From Anaerolineae bacterium (GTDB lineage: Bacteria; Chloroflexota; Anaerolineae; Anaerolineales; Villigracilaceae): a DNA stretch of 50,582 nt. Of the stretch, positions 41,213 to 49,700 are shown piece after piece. The notes below the pieces were generated by a model. It did no database searches, was not told where the DNA came from, and worked only from the letters and a program-made list of their open reading frames with translations. Numbering within the stretch: position 1 is the first letter of the stretch; every line of letters begins with the position of its first letter. A program made the position numbers and the translations under genes. The DNA is taken from contig JAFLCE010000021.1 in NCBI GenBank assembly GCA_017303655.1, positions 1-50,582 on the forward strand. The letters are read 5' to 3'.

Positions 41213-41246
41213 AACAAAAGTGAGCGCGGCTGCGCTCACTTTTGTT
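41213..41246. terminator. intrinsic terminator between 41264 and the kinase gene
   Basis: 15-bp stem AACAAAAGTGAGCGC / GCGCTCACTTTTGTT, loop GGCT, flanked by T-rich sequence on the minus strand. It would stop transcription from the 41264 gene before the kinase. Confidence 0.88.
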
Positions 41247-41263
41247 CGTATTCTTATTTTGAG

Positions 41264-41779
41264 TTAGGGCTGAAATTCTACCGTCACGTTCACGATACCG
41301 TTCTCAGGGGTGAACAAGAGCGGGAAGGCTTGGGAGCTGCCATCGCCGCAATTGACATTCCACTCCTCACGCCAAGCGCCGCTTGCATCCGGCTCCTGGG
41401 TCACGCTGATGGTCGTCCCATCCACGGTCGGGGATGTACATTCAGACATGATGCCGATCAATTGCACCGATGCCCAGGCAACGATACGAGTCTCATCATC
41501 GGCAAGCCCACCGGCAGGGATTTCTCCGCTGGTGTCGAAATCAGGGATAACAGGATCACCGTTCGGGTCAACCGGAATAAAAGGAACATCGGTGGGGATA
41601 TCCAGGTTTTGAATATCTTCCACAGCTTGCTGAGCGGCGATATACGTCTGATAGCCATAATAGCCACCGACACCGGTAACAACACAACAACAGCAAAGTA
41701 CCACAGCCACTACAACTGCAATGATCGTATTGCGGTTATTCTTTGGTGCAGCCGTTTCGGGAATTGGGTTTGAGTCCAT
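41264..41779 (-). CDS. small single-pass membrane protein with extracytoplasmic domain
   Basis: A 171-residue protein. The N-terminus is hydrophilic, then a Cys-rich transmembrane helix (about 18-42, VVLCCCCVV). Beyond a linker (DVPFIPVDPNGDPVIPDFD), residues 90-171 form a beta-rich extracytoplasmic domain with a pair of Cys (SECTS, NVNCGD) that could form a disulfide. Not recognised. GGAG precedes the ATG. It sits between pgk and the kinase and has terminators on both sides. Confidence 0.6.
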   Translation of the reverse strand: MDSNPIPETAAPKNNRNTIIAVVVAVVLCCCCVVTGVGGYYGYQTYIAAQQAVEDIQNLDIPTDVPFIPVDPNGDPVIPDFDTSGEIPAGGLADDETRIVAWASVQLIGIMSECTSPTVDGTTISVTQEPDASGAWREEWNVNCGDGSSQAFPLLFTPENGIVNVTVEFQP

Positions 41780-41823
41780 AGTTCTTTTTCTCCTATAAAA
41801 TTGATGTGTGCATTATACAAATA

Positions 41824-41860
41824 AAAGGAGCAGACGAATACAAAATTCGCCTGCTCCTTT
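41824..41860. terminator. intrinsic terminator after pgk
   Basis: 16-bp inverted repeat AAAGGAGCAGACGAAT / ATTCGCCTGCTCCTTT with one mismatch, 20 bases after the pgk stop on the minus strand. Confidence 0.82.
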
Positions 41861-41879
41861 AGTCCTATCAGAAAATCAG

Positions 41880-43052
41880 TTATTTATCGTTCAGTGCCGC
41901 CACACCAGGCAGTTCTTTGCCTTCGAGGAATTCAAGCGAAGCCCCGCCGCCAGTAGAGACATGCGTCATCTGCTTGGCAACGCCAGCCTTCTTGACTGCA
42001 CTAGCGGAGTCACCACCACCGATCACGGTGACCGCTTTGGATTCTGCCATCAACTTCGCGAGGGCGAAAGTGCCTTCGGCAAACTTGGGCATTTCGAAGA
42101 CACCCACGGGTCCATTCCAAACGATCAATTTGGCTCCGTCCAGTGTGCTTTTATACACGCTGATAGTTTTCGGTCCAACGTCCAGCATACGCCAACCCGC
42201 GGGAATCTTGTCCACGTCTACAGTTTGGGTATTGGCTTCAGAGTCGAACTTATCCGCGATGATCGCATCGACCGGCAAGACGAGTTTATCGCCCAGCTTG
42301 CCGAGTAGAGTCTTTGCGGTTTCAAGCGCTTCGGCTTCGACGAGACTGTCCTGCATGTTCAGTCCCTTCGCGGCGAGGAAGGTATTCGCCATGCCGCCGC
42401 CGATGATGAGCTTGTCACACTTAGATGCAAGCGTTTCAACGACGAGAATCTTGTCACTGATCTTTGCACCACCGAGGATGGCGATGTAAGGATGCTCAGG
42501 ATTCGCCACAGCTTTGCCGAGGTATTCCAATTCCTGTTCCATCAAGAAACCAGAGACGGCAGGCAGGAAGCGTGCAATGCCTTCAGTAGATGAGTGCGCG
42601 CGATGAGCAGAACCAAAGGCGTCATTGACGTATACATCCGCGAGAGATGCCATTTGTTTAGCAAGCTCGAGGTCGTTCTTTTCTTCGCCTTTGTGGAAGC
42701 GAGTATTCTCAAGCATCACCACGTCACCCGGCTTGAGTGATTTGGCAATGGCTTCCACTTCAGGACCAACACAATCGGGAGCCATGGTCACGGGGCGATT
42801 AATCAGCGTGGATAAAACTTCGGAAGCAGCACGCAGGCTAAATTCGGGGTCTGCGCCGCCCTTGGGGCGTCCCAAATGGCTGGCGAGCAGGAGCGAGGCT
42901 CCCTGATCCAAAACATATTGGATAGTGGGCAAAGCGGCTTTGATGCGCTTGTCGTCGGTGACTTTACCTTCTGCCATCGGGACGTTGAAGTCCACACGCA
43001 TGAAGACACGTTTGCCTTTGAGTTCGATATCTTTTACAGTTTTCTTGTTCAT
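41880..43052 (-). CDS. pgk: phosphoglycerate kinase
   Basis: A 390-residue PGK, transferring phosphate between 1,3-bisphosphoglycerate and ADP. Motifs include MRVDFNVPM near the start, SHLGRPKGG for substrate, and the C-terminal nucleotide site [13 protein letters not shown]. Length is normal. The start at 43052 follows a GGTGG sequence; the longer frame to 43064 has no support. It follows gap on the same strand, separated by a terminator-like hairpin at 43069-43095. Confidence 0.98.
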   Translation of the reverse strand: MNKKTVKDIELKGKRVFMRVDFNVPMAEGKVTDDKRIKAALPTIQYVLDQGASLLLASHLGRPKGGADPEFSLRAASEVLSTLINRPVTMAPDCVGPEVEAIAKSLKPGDVVMLENTRFHKGEEKNDLELAKQMASLADVYVNDAFGSAHRAHSSTEGIARFLPAVSGFLMEQELEYLGKAVANPEHPYIAILGGAKISDKILVVETLASKCDKLIIGGGMANTFLAAKGLNMQDSLVEAEALETAKTLLGKLGDKLVLPVDAIIADKFDSEANTQTVDVDKIPAGWRMLDVGPKTISVYKSTLDGAKLIVWNGPVGVFEMPKFAEGTFALAKLMAESKAVTVIGGGDSASAVKKAGVAKQMTHVSTGGGASLEFLEGKELPGVAALNDK

Positions 43053-43068
43053 AATTTCCACCAAAAAA

Positions 43069-43095
43069 GTAGGGGCGGGATAACCCCGCCCCTAC
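43069..43095 (-). terminator. GTAGGGGCG-type hairpin between gap and pgk
   Basis: GTAGGGGCGGG and CCCGCCCCTAC form an 11-bp stem with a short loop, followed by TTTTTT on the minus strand, 7-8 bases after gap. Since pgk begins about 15 bases further on, it may partly end gap transcripts and lower pgk expression. Ends match the repeat at 9787-9848. Confidence 0.75.
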
Positions 43096-43102
43096 ACAGA
43101 TG

Positions 43103-44161
43103 TTACAGAGATTTCGCCATCATTGCCGCGAGATCGGCTGTGCGGCAGGAATAACCCCATTCATTATCGTACCAAGTAACAACTTTAATGAAGTTGCTCT
43201 TATCTTTACCAAGAACACTGGTGAAGGGCAGGTCAACCGAGGAGCTGTAGGAGCTGCCTTTGAAGTCCATGCTCACCAGAGGTTCGTCCACAGCTTCGAG
43301 AATGCCCTTGAAGCGCGGCTGCTTGGCGGCATCACGGAAGGCTTGGCGCAGTTCTTCGGTGGTGGTCTCTTTTTCGAGTTCAGCGGTGAAATCGACCACG
43401 GAAACAGTCGGGGTCGGAACGCGCAAGGAGTAGCCGTCGAACTTACCCTTGAGGTCGGGGATGACAAGGGAGACGGCTTTGGCGGCGCCAGTGGTGGTCG
43501 GGATGATATTCAAGCCCGAGGCGCGAGCGCGGCGCAGGTCTGAATGCGGCATATCCAACACCTTCTGATCGTTGGTGTACGAGTGGATGGTGGTCATAAA
43601 AGCGCGCTTGATGTTGAACAGATCATGCACAACTTTCGCAGCCGGAGCCAGACAGTTCGTGGTGCAGGAAGCGTTCGAAACAACATGATGAACTTTGGGA
43701 TCGTACTTGTCTTCATTGACGCCCAACACAACGGTCAGGTCTTCACCTTCGGCAGGAGCCGAAATGATGACTTTCTTGGCGCCACCAGAAGTGATGTGAT
43801 TGACTGCGCCTTTGACGGTCTTGCCCTTCTTGTTGACGCCATCGTCTTTGATCGTGAACAAGCCAGTAGACTCGATCACAATGTCGATGCCCAGGTCTTT
43901 CCAAGGAATGGCAGCCGGGTCGGTCTCTTTGAAGACCTTAACCTTCTTGCCATCGATCAACAGACCATCGTCTGAGTATTCAACTGTGCCATTGAAACGA
44001 CCATAGGTTGAATCATACTTGAGCAGGTGCGCCATCGTCTTCATGTCGCCAATGTCATTAAAAGCGACGACTTCGAGCTCCTGTGGGTACTGGTCACGAA
44101 TCGCCTTGAGAACCTGACGTCCGATACGACCAAATCCGTTAATACCTACTTTAATTGCCAT
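43103..44161 (-). CDS. gap: type I glyceraldehyde-3-phosphate dehydrogenase
   Basis: A 352-residue NAD-dependent GAPDH. N-terminal Rossmann motif INGFGRIGR; catalytic Cys C166 in [10 protein letters not shown]-terminal [14 protein letters not shown]. Length is typical. It oxidises glyceraldehyde 3-phosphate to 1,3-bisphosphoglycerate. The start at 44161 follows GGAGG; a five-codon extension is unsupported. It begins the minus-strand triose-phosphate cluster that includes pgk and tpiA. The 226 bases upstream to yvcK hold a repeat at 44343-44364. Confidence 0.98.
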   Translation of the reverse strand: MAIKVGINGFGRIGRQVLKAIRDQYPQELEVVAFNDIGDMKTMAHLLKYDSTYGRFNGTVEYSDDGLLIDGKKVKVFKETDPAAIPWKDLGIDIVIESTGLFTIKDDGVNKKGKTVKGAVNHITSGGAKKVIISAPAEGEDLTVVLGVNEDKYDPKVHHVVSNASCTTNCLAPAAKVVHDLFNIKRAFMTTIHSYTNDQKVLDMPHSDLRRARASGLNIIPTTTGAAKAVSLVIPDLKGKFDGYSLRVPTPTVSVVDFTAELEKETTTEELRQAFRDAAKQPRFKGILEAVDEPLVSMDFKGSSYSSSVDLPFTSVLGKDKSNFIKVVTWYDNEWGYSCRTADLAAMMAKSL

Positions 44162-44335
44162 GGGAAAATCCTCCATAAGATTTTTCTATTTAACTGAAAT
44201 GATTGTACTTCGTTACGGCTGATTTGTGAATTTTATAACGGCTACACTTTTGGGTGATGTTTGTCAGGAGATATCCCGCTTCTTGCCCCGCTCGTGCATG
44301 ATTCTGTTCCTTGTTGAAGGATTTTGACTGAAAGC

Positions 44336-44370
44336 GCTTACTCGCAGGGTCTTGTGACCCTGCGGGAGCG
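44336..44370. repeat. AGGGTC-GACCCT hairpin repeat, second copy
   Basis: CGCAGGGTC and GACCCTGCG flank a four-base loop at 44343-44364. Same family as 28505-28546. It lies 18 bases beyond the yvcK stop and may terminate that gene. Confidence 0.6.
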
Positions 44371-44387
44371 TAGTAGTCTGCAAGTGC

Positions 44388-45707
44388 TTAAATCAAAGGA
44401 CCGGTCTTCTGGTTAAAAATATTCAAGATCACTTGCGCCAGCTTGGCAGAGTCATGCCGCCAGGGATGGGCAGGGTCTGCCAAGTCGGTGGTGTGTGTGC
44501 GTTCGTCGGAGAGGGTCTTTTCATCTGCTCGTACCCAAACCGAGGCTTCATTCAATTTGCCCGCATAATTATTGTTACAGAGGATGACATCAAATACATC
44601 CGCGCCAATATGTTCTTCCAGCGCGCGGACGTGATCAAAGACATTAAATGAGTCGGTTTCGCCTTCTTGAGTGGCGATATTACAGATGTAGATCTTAATC
44701 GCCCGCGTTGCCCGTAAACTAGCCAACAGATCGGGCACCAACAAGTTTGGGAGCAGGCTGGTATATAAACTTCCTGGTCCTACCACGATCACTTCTGCCC
44801 CTAGAATGGCTTTGATGACCGGCGGGAAGACCGGTGCATCATCAGGCTCGAGCCAAACCCGGCGGACTCTGCCAGCCATGGCGGGAATCTTGCTCTCCCC
44901 TTCCACCCGCACTTGATTAACGGAATGCGGGAGTTCCAGACTGGCAACCAGCTTGACATCATGCAATGTGGCGGGAAAAACCCTGCCGTTCACAGAAAGC
45001 ACCCTGCCCGATTCCACGACAGCGTTCTCGAAACTGCCAGTGATATCTGCTAATGCAGTAATGAAAAGATTGCCGAATGAATGTCCTTCCAATTCGTTCG
45101 AGCCGCTGAAGCGGTATTGGAACAACTGCGTCATCATGGTTTCATCGTTCGAAAGGGCGGCAAGACAATTACGAATATCGCCGGGCGGAAGGATGCCATA
45201 ACTTTCGCGCAGCTTGCCAGACGAGCCGCCATCATCTGCGACGGTGACGACGGCGGTGAGATTGCGAGTGTGTGCTTTGAGTCCACGCAACAGGGTGGAA
45301 AGTCCATGCCCGCCGCCAATGGCAACCACACGGGGACCGCGATTGCGGCGCTGATAATCTGTCAGCGTATCGACCATGTCTGAGCCGGGACGCAGGAACG
45401 GGCGGAGAAGAGAGCGGTTCAGTTTGTACATCCCATAGACGATGAGCCCAACTCCCAATCCCCCAAAGATGAAGGCACGCACAAGACGCGGTAGAAAACG
45501 CAACGAGGCATACGAGAGGAAGGTTAGCAGAGCTGGGTCCGATGTATCGGTGCGATAGAGGTCGATCAGAACGACTGCGATGCCCAAGCCGATGAGAGTG
45601 ACGCCCGCCATGACGAATAGCAACCAACGTTTGACACCCAAACCCGGGCGCAGCCAGCGCGGAATATCGTATAAGATCTCGATGAATCGTTCTATAAAAT
45701 ATCGCAT
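44388..45707 (-). CDS. yvcK: YvcK/CofD-like regulator with N-terminal membrane anchor
   Basis: A 439-residue YvcK-family protein. After two transmembrane helices (about 27-50 and 75-95) the soluble domain begins with GGGHGLS at 131-137, followed by TVADDGGSSGKLRESYGI, both hallmarks of YvcK/CofD-like proteins. The family binds UDP-sugars and is needed for growth on gluconeogenic substrates and for cell-wall precursor balance. Membrane anchors are unusual for Bacillus YvcK but occur in Chloroflexi. A TATTAT box (45715-45720, minus) lies seven bases before ATG 45707 with no Shine-Dalgarno sequence, so the mRNA is probably leaderless. Divergent from glucokinase. Confidence 0.92.
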   Translation of the reverse strand: MRYFIERFIEILYDIPRWLRPGLGVKRWLLFVMAGVTLIGLGIAVVLIDLYRTDTSDPALLTFLSYASLRFLPRLVRAFIFGGLGVGLIVYGMYKLNRSLLRPFLRPGSDMVDTLTDYQRRNRGPRVVAIGGGHGLSTLLRGLKAHTRNLTAVVTVADDGGSSGKLRESYGILPPGDIRNCLAALSNDETMMTQLFQYRFSGSNELEGHSFGNLFITALADITGSFENAVVESGRVLSVNGRVFPATLHDVKLVASLELPHSVNQVRVEGESKIPAMAGRVRRVWLEPDDAPVFPPVIKAILGAEVIVVGPGSLYTSLLPNLLVPDLLASLRATRAIKIYICNIATQEGETDSFNVFDHVRALEEHIGADVFDVILCNNNYAGKLNEASVWVRADEKTLSDERTHTTDLADPAHPWRHDSAKLAQVILNIFNQKTGPLI

Positions 45708-45714
45708 GAAAAAG

Positions 45715-45720
45715 ATAATA
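45715..45720 (-). promoter_or_regulatory. -10 box of leaderless yvcK
   Basis: TATTAT on the minus strand ends seven bases before the start codon, with no ribosome-binding site in between. Confidence 0.5.
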
Positions 45721-45782
45721 GCATGAGTTGGAAGGATAAGTCAAACTACGGCGCGTGTGACAGGGACGAAAAAACCATACGG

Positions 45783-45788
45783 TATAAT
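45783..45788 (+). promoter_or_regulatory. -10 box of leaderless glucokinase
   Basis: A perfect TATAAT ends seven bases before ATG 45796 with only GACGCCC between. It forms a divergent promoter pair with yvcK. Confidence 0.6.
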
Positions 45789-45795
45789 GACGCCC

Positions 45796-46743
45796 ATGCC
45801 CACAATCGTAGCCGTTGATATTGGCGGAACGCAGATGCGTGCCGCTGTCTATACGCAAGATAAGATCGAACCGATCCGTCAAAAAAAGATACCCACGTTG
45901 GCTTCCAAACCCGGGGGAATAGACCGCCTCTTTCAAGTGATCGAGGATGTTTGGCCCAAAAATGACAGTGTGCTTGCCATTGGGCTTGGGTCGCCGGGTC
46001 CGCTGGACCCGCATACAGGGTACTTGCTTGCCCCGCCCAACAACCCGGAATGGCATAATTTTCCGCTCGCACCCAAGGTGGCAGAGCATTTTGGGGTGAA
46101 AGCCTTCCTTGATAATGACGCCAACCTGGCTGGGTTGGGTGAATATCGCTATGGCGCGGGCAAGGGACATCGCAATGTGCTGTACATCACCGTTAGTACA
46201 GGCATTGGCGCTGGCGTGGTGATCGAAGACCGGCTCTTACAGGGACATCACGGTCTGGCTGCGGAGTTGGGTCACTGCATTGTCGACCCGAACGGTCCGC
46301 CCTGCTCTTGCGGTTTCAACGGACATCTTGAGGCGTTCTCTTCAGGACCCGCTATCGTGAAGTATGTGCTTGGGGAACTGGAATCAGGCACAAAGTCCGT
46401 TTTGAAGCGCGATGCGAGTATGACGGCGCGTGACGTGGCAGAAGCTGCTAAAGCTGGTGACGAGTTGGCGATCCGTGCGTATCAGCGTGCGGGTGAATAT
46501 CTTGGCATTGGCACGGCATCTTTCCTGCATGCCTTTGATCCGTCGATTGTGATCTTTGGCGGTGGGGTTTCGCAGGTAGGCGGTTTGTTGTTCGATGCTT
46601 TTCATGTCAGTTTGAAGCAGAGAGTTTTTCATCCGCGTTATTTGGAAGGCTTGGTGATTACCACCGCAAAGTTGGGTGACAATGCAGGTCTGCTTGGCGC
46701 CCGTGCGTTGGCTGAGATGAAAGCTGATGTGAAAACCAGTTAA
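45796..46743 (+). CDS. ROK-family glucokinase
   Basis: A 315-residue ROK kinase, phosphorylating glucose or a related sugar with ATP. N-terminal phosphate loop VAVDIGGTQMR; catalytic LDNDANLAGLGE; STGIGAGVV; and the ROK zinc region AELGHCIVDP with CSCGFNGHLE. The usual third Cys of the CxCGxxGCxE zinc motif is His here, so metal binding is altered or uses His. The start was moved to ATG 45796, seven bases after TATAAT, since the longer frame lacks support. Probably feeds the glycolytic cluster on the opposite strand. Confidence 0.92.
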   Translation: MPTIVAVDIGGTQMRAAVYTQDKIEPIRQKKIPTLASKPGGIDRLFQVIEDVWPKNDSVLAIGLGSPGPLDPHTGYLLAPPNNPEWHNFPLAPKVAEHFGVKAFLDNDANLAGLGEYRYGAGKGHRNVLYITVSTGIGAGVVIEDRLLQGHHGLAAELGHCIVDPNGPPCSCGFNGHLEAFSSGPAIVKYVLGELESGTKSVLKRDASMTARDVAEAAKAGDELAIRAYQRAGEYLGIGTASFLHAFDPSIVIFGGGVSQVGGLLFDAFHVSLKQRVFHPRYLEGLVITTAKLGDNAGLLGARALAEMKADVKTS

Positions 46744-46760
46744 ACACACAATGAATAATG

Positions 46761-46819
46761 TCATCCTGAGCAAAGCGAAATATCTTCTACGCTCAAAGAA
46801 GAGTGCTCGCTCAGGGTGA
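46761..46819. repeat. TCATCCTGAG-type inverted repeat
   Basis: TCATCCTGAGC (46761-46771) and GCTCAGGGTGA (46809-46819, one mismatch) bound a 59-bp palindromic element in the gap between two genes. It is similar in style to other short repeats in this window. Confidence 0.6.
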
Positions 46820-46847
46820 AGCATTAAATTTATATCAAGGAGAAAGA

Positions 46848-48170
46848 ATGGCAGTTACGAACATCCCCGGACCCAAAACAAAAGCAATGATCGAACGTGA
46901 TCGAGAAGTGATCTCACCCTCCTACCCGCGCGGGTATCCCTTTGCCATGGACCACGGCAAAGGCACGGAGGTGTGGGATGTGGACGGAAACCGTTACCTA
47001 GATTTTATGGGCGGGATTGCCGTGGTCGCCACGGGACATTCACACCCGCAGGTGGTGAAAGCCATTCAAGAACAGGCAGAGAAGTTCATTCACATCTCGT
47101 CCGATTTCTATCATGAGAACTGGGTGCGGCTCGGTGAAAAATTGAGTGAGATCGCGCCGTTCGAAGAAGGTGCGCTTTCGTTCATGACCAACTCGGGCAC
47201 CGAGGCAGTGGAAGCCGCGATCAAGCTGGCGCGCTACCATACCAAACGTTCGAACTTCATCGGCTTTACGGGCGCTTTTCACGGGCGGACGATGGGCGCG
47301 GTGACCTTTACTGCCAGCAAGGCAAAATATCACAGCGGGTTTTATCCGCTGATGAACGGCGTGACGCATGCGCCCTTCCCCAACCCCTACCGCCCGATTC
47401 TGGAGCGGCGAAAAGGCGAAGATTATGGTGAGGCGGTGGTGCGTTACATCGAAGAAGAGATCATTGCTCAAATTCTGCCTGCCAAAGAAGTGGCGGGCGT
47501 GTTGGTAGAGACCATTCAAGGTGAAGGCGGGTATATTGTGCCGCCCGATGGCTTTTACCCTGCGCTACGAAAATTCTGTGACAAGCACGGCATTATGCTG
47601 ATTCTGGATGAAGTGCAATCGGGTATGGGACGCACCGGCAAGTGGTGGGCAATTGAACATTTCGGCGTGGAGCCGGATATCATCACCTCGGCGAAGGGCA
47701 TTGCTTCGGGCATGCCGCTGGGCGCCTGCATTGCACGCAAATCGGTCATGGATTGGGAGATCGGCTCACACGGCAACACCTATGGCGGGAATCCCATCTC
47801 CTGTGCCGCCTCGCTGGCGACGATTGACCTGATCGAGAAGCAATATCTTCAGAATGCCAAAGAAGTTGGCGACTATGCGATGGATGCGCTGGTGGAGATC
47901 CAGTCGCGCCACCCGAGCATGGGCGACGTGCGCGGCAAAGGCTTGATGATCGGCGTGGAGTTCGTAAAGGACCGCGAAAGCAAAGAACCCGCCAAAGCCT
48001 TGACCGACCGCGTGGTGGACCTGGCGTTCGAGCGCGGCTTGCTGATGCTCTCTTGCGGACAAAGCGTGATTCGCATCGCGCCGCCGCTCTCGATCAACAA
48101 AACTGAAGTGGACGAAGGCTTACGCATGTTCGAAGAAGCGCTGACGCAGGCGGAGAAAGAATTGATGTAG
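46848..48170 (+). CDS. class III PLP aminotransferase (GabT/ArgD-like)
   Basis: A 440-residue class III aminotransferase, PLP-dependent. Visible motifs: NSGTEAVEAAIKLAR, GAFHGRTMG, LDEVQSGMGRTG and the catalytic lysine K283 in ITSAKGIASGMPLGA. The sequence resembles 4-aminobutyrate and acetylornithine aminotransferases; which one cannot be decided, and no gabD or arg gene is adjacent. The start at 46848 follows AAGGAGAAAG; the longer frame lies in a repeat. A strong terminator follows. Confidence 0.92.
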   Translation: MAVTNIPGPKTKAMIERDREVISPSYPRGYPFAMDHGKGTEVWDVDGNRYLDFMGGIAVVATGHSHPQVVKAIQEQAEKFIHISSDFYHENWVRLGEKLSEIAPFEEGALSFMTNSGTEAVEAAIKLARYHTKRSNFIGFTGAFHGRTMGAVTFTASKAKYHSGFYPLMNGVTHAPFPNPYRPILERRKGEDYGEAVVRYIEEEIIAQILPAKEVAGVLVETIQGEGGYIVPPDGFYPALRKFCDKHGIMLILDEVQSGMGRTGKWWAIEHFGVEPDIITSAKGIASGMPLGACIARKSVMDWEIGSHGNTYGGNPISCAASLATIDLIEKQYLQNAKEVGDYAMDALVEIQSRHPSMGDVRGKGLMIGVEFVKDRESKEPAKALTDRVVDLAFERGLLMLSCGQSVIRIAPPLSINKTEVDEGLRMFEEALTQAEKELM

Positions 48171-48179
48171 TGAATAGGG

Positions 48180-48213
48180 AAGTCCCTGGGTGAAACATCC
48201 CAGGGACTTTTTT
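48180..48213 (+). terminator. intrinsic terminator after the aminotransferase gene
   Basis: 11-bp stem AAGTCCCTGGG / CCCAGGGACTT with an eight-base loop and a T-run, nine bases after the stop. Confidence 0.88.
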
Positions 48214-48261
48214 ATACTAAAAATCTCACTCAAAGAGATAAAATATCTTAATTTGGATAGT

Positions 48262-48609
48262 TTATCTCTCAAGTATATTGAAATAGAGACCTAAAAATCC
48301 TACCCCCCAAAAGACTACAATTAACAATATACCTGAGAATATAGCCCACCTACCTCGTATTGTTTGACTTGATACAACTCCAGGCATTTCTTTTTTATAG
48401 ATATACACAATGCCAATCATCCCAATCAAGAAAGATACAATAAAAAGAACTAAAGCACTCCAGATGGGATCTTGCAAGGGATTGATCGGATCGATTATTA
48501 CCCATCCTGCCATTAGGATAATGGCTAAAATCATTAAGATAGTTACTAAATTACTAGCAGATTTGCTATCTATATATTGAAGGATTATCTTCTTAATTTT
48601 GATTATCAC
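48262..48609 (-). CDS. small three-helix membrane protein
   Basis: A 115-residue membrane protein with three hydrophobic segments (about 19-37, 48-71 and 88-111). The C-terminal half (SSQTIRGRWAIFSGILLIVV) matches that of the protein at 49224 (GIPTLRGKVAVAFGILFILM), so the two are paralogues. Starts with GTG at 48609 after GAGGT. AT-rich, no recognised function. It follows an RHS-like fragment at 48673, which makes an immunity-protein role possible but unproven. Confidence 0.6.
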   Translation of the reverse strand: MIIKIKKIILQYIDSKSASNLVTILMILAIILMAGWVIIDPINPLQDPIWSALVLFIVSFLIGMIGIVYIYKKEMPGVVSSQTIRGRWAIFSGILLIVVFWGVGFLGLYFNILER

Positions 48610-48672
48610 ATTATTACCTCATTAGTTTATTCAGAATTTGACGAGATGATGATGCACATATCCAAAGCAATT

Positions 48673-48750
48673 CTACGCCTGCGGGTTGGTCGGGTCTAGA
48701 ATCAACGTATCCGGCTGGATGAAGCGGTGAAGATAAGGGAAACCAGGCAT
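48673..48750 (-). pseudogene. RHS/YD-repeat core tail fragment
   Basis: A 25-codon frame, MPGFPYLHRFIQPDT then LILDPTNPQA, closely resembles the end of the RHS repeat-associated core (PYL-x-RF-x-Q-x-D-T pattern followed by DP and NPQ). It stops where the variable toxin tip would begin. It is too short to be a gene and is best read as a displaced or decayed RHS end. A related copy lies at 49184-49234. Confidence 0.55.
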
Positions 48751-48802
48751 TTATTCATTAATGTGCCGAACCTTGATACAGTTCATTAATAAATTTGTAT
48801 AT

Positions 48803-49099
48803 TTATGAAATAATCATTTCAAAGTAAATACCAGCAATTAATCCCAGAATGCCCATTAAGATTACTACTCCACCGAATATCAGACTGCTCCACCCTGATT
48901 TAATTGGATTCTTTTTTTTCAAAAACTCTCTTTCTCTATTAACTGCATCCTCTGTTTTCCCCACAGACTGCAAAATAAACAATGCAACCTTCTCCATCGG
49001 ATCTAAAGTTGCCTGCCTCGTTTTTATTTGTTTTGCCCCGCGCAATGCTATATAGAGACCAGCAACAATAAACAATAAGGATCTTAAGATTTCAGCCAT
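48803..49099 (-). CDS. small two-helix membrane protein
   Basis: A 98-residue protein with two transmembrane helices (about 3-20 and 73-95) and a charged loop between (REFLKKKNPIKSGW). Not recognised. GGGAGAAG precedes ATG 49099. It lies between the two RHS-like fragments. Confidence 0.55.
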   Translation of the reverse strand: MAEILRSLLFIVAGLYIALRGAKQIKTRQATLDPMEKVALFILQSVGKTEDAVNREREFLKKKNPIKSGWSSLIFGGVVILMGILGLIAGIYFEMIIS

Positions 49100-49183
49100 T
49101 TACTCTTCTCCCAAGAGAATTTTTATCCTATTCAGTAAGCTAATAATTCTAAGGCAAAATTTCACTAATTACCCGTCATCAAT

Positions 49184-49234
49184 TTATTGTTGAATAATGA
49201 TTATCTCTGGCTGGCTGAAGTGGTTAAGATACGG
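49184..49234 (-). pseudogene. decayed RHS-core tail fragment, second copy
   Basis: Reads PYLNHFSQPEIIIIQQ then stop, in a different frame from the gene ending at 49224. Over 31 bases it matches the fragment at 48708-48738 at 25 positions. It keeps the PYL-x-x-F-x-QP spacing of the RHS tail but has lost the downstream part. Confidence 0.45.
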
Positions 49235-49595
49235 TGAAATTACCAATCGAAAATTGTTGCAAAATAGAAACGATCCCTCCCCCTGTGAACATCAATATAA
49301 ATAAAATACCAAACGCTACAGCCACCTTACCTCTCAATGTTGGTATACCTGGGACTATTCTATATTTTATGCACCAAATACCACTGAGCCCAACAATAAT
49401 AGAGCTTAATCCAATGGATATAATTTCAGCTAATATTTTATTATCGATTAAGTATCCAGAAATAATTCCCATAGGGAAGAGTAGTAAACCAACTATCATT
49501 GGCGTGTAAATTTTTCTCAAAACAGTTTCATCGAATTCAAGAACTTGTGAATTCTTTCTGTTAGTTAACTTTCTTTTTTCCACTTCACACCTCAT
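49224..49595 (-). CDS. small three- or four-helix membrane protein
   Basis: A 123-residue membrane protein, paralogous to 48262 (GIPTLRGKVAVAFGILFILM near the C-terminus). Hydrophobic segments at about 30-48, 55-75 and 92-112. Start is ambiguous: ATG at 49595, or GTG at 49583, which has AGGTG five to six bases before it. Its last bases overlap a decayed RHS-like fragment in another frame. Function unknown. Confidence 0.6.
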   Translation of the reverse strand: MRCEVEKRKLTNRKNSQVLEFDETVLRKIYTPMIVGLLLFPMGIISGYLIDNKILAEIISIGLSSIIVGLSGIWCIKYRIVPGIPTLRGKVAVAFGILFILMFTGGGIVSILQQFSIGNFTVS

Positions 49596-49700
49596 TATTC
49601 AAGAAAGCATAATTGTACTTACCGTCATGACTGCAATCTTATTTAGAACATTTACATTCCTGTTACAAGTTCTCTAATAAGTAAAGCTTTCTAAATAGAA

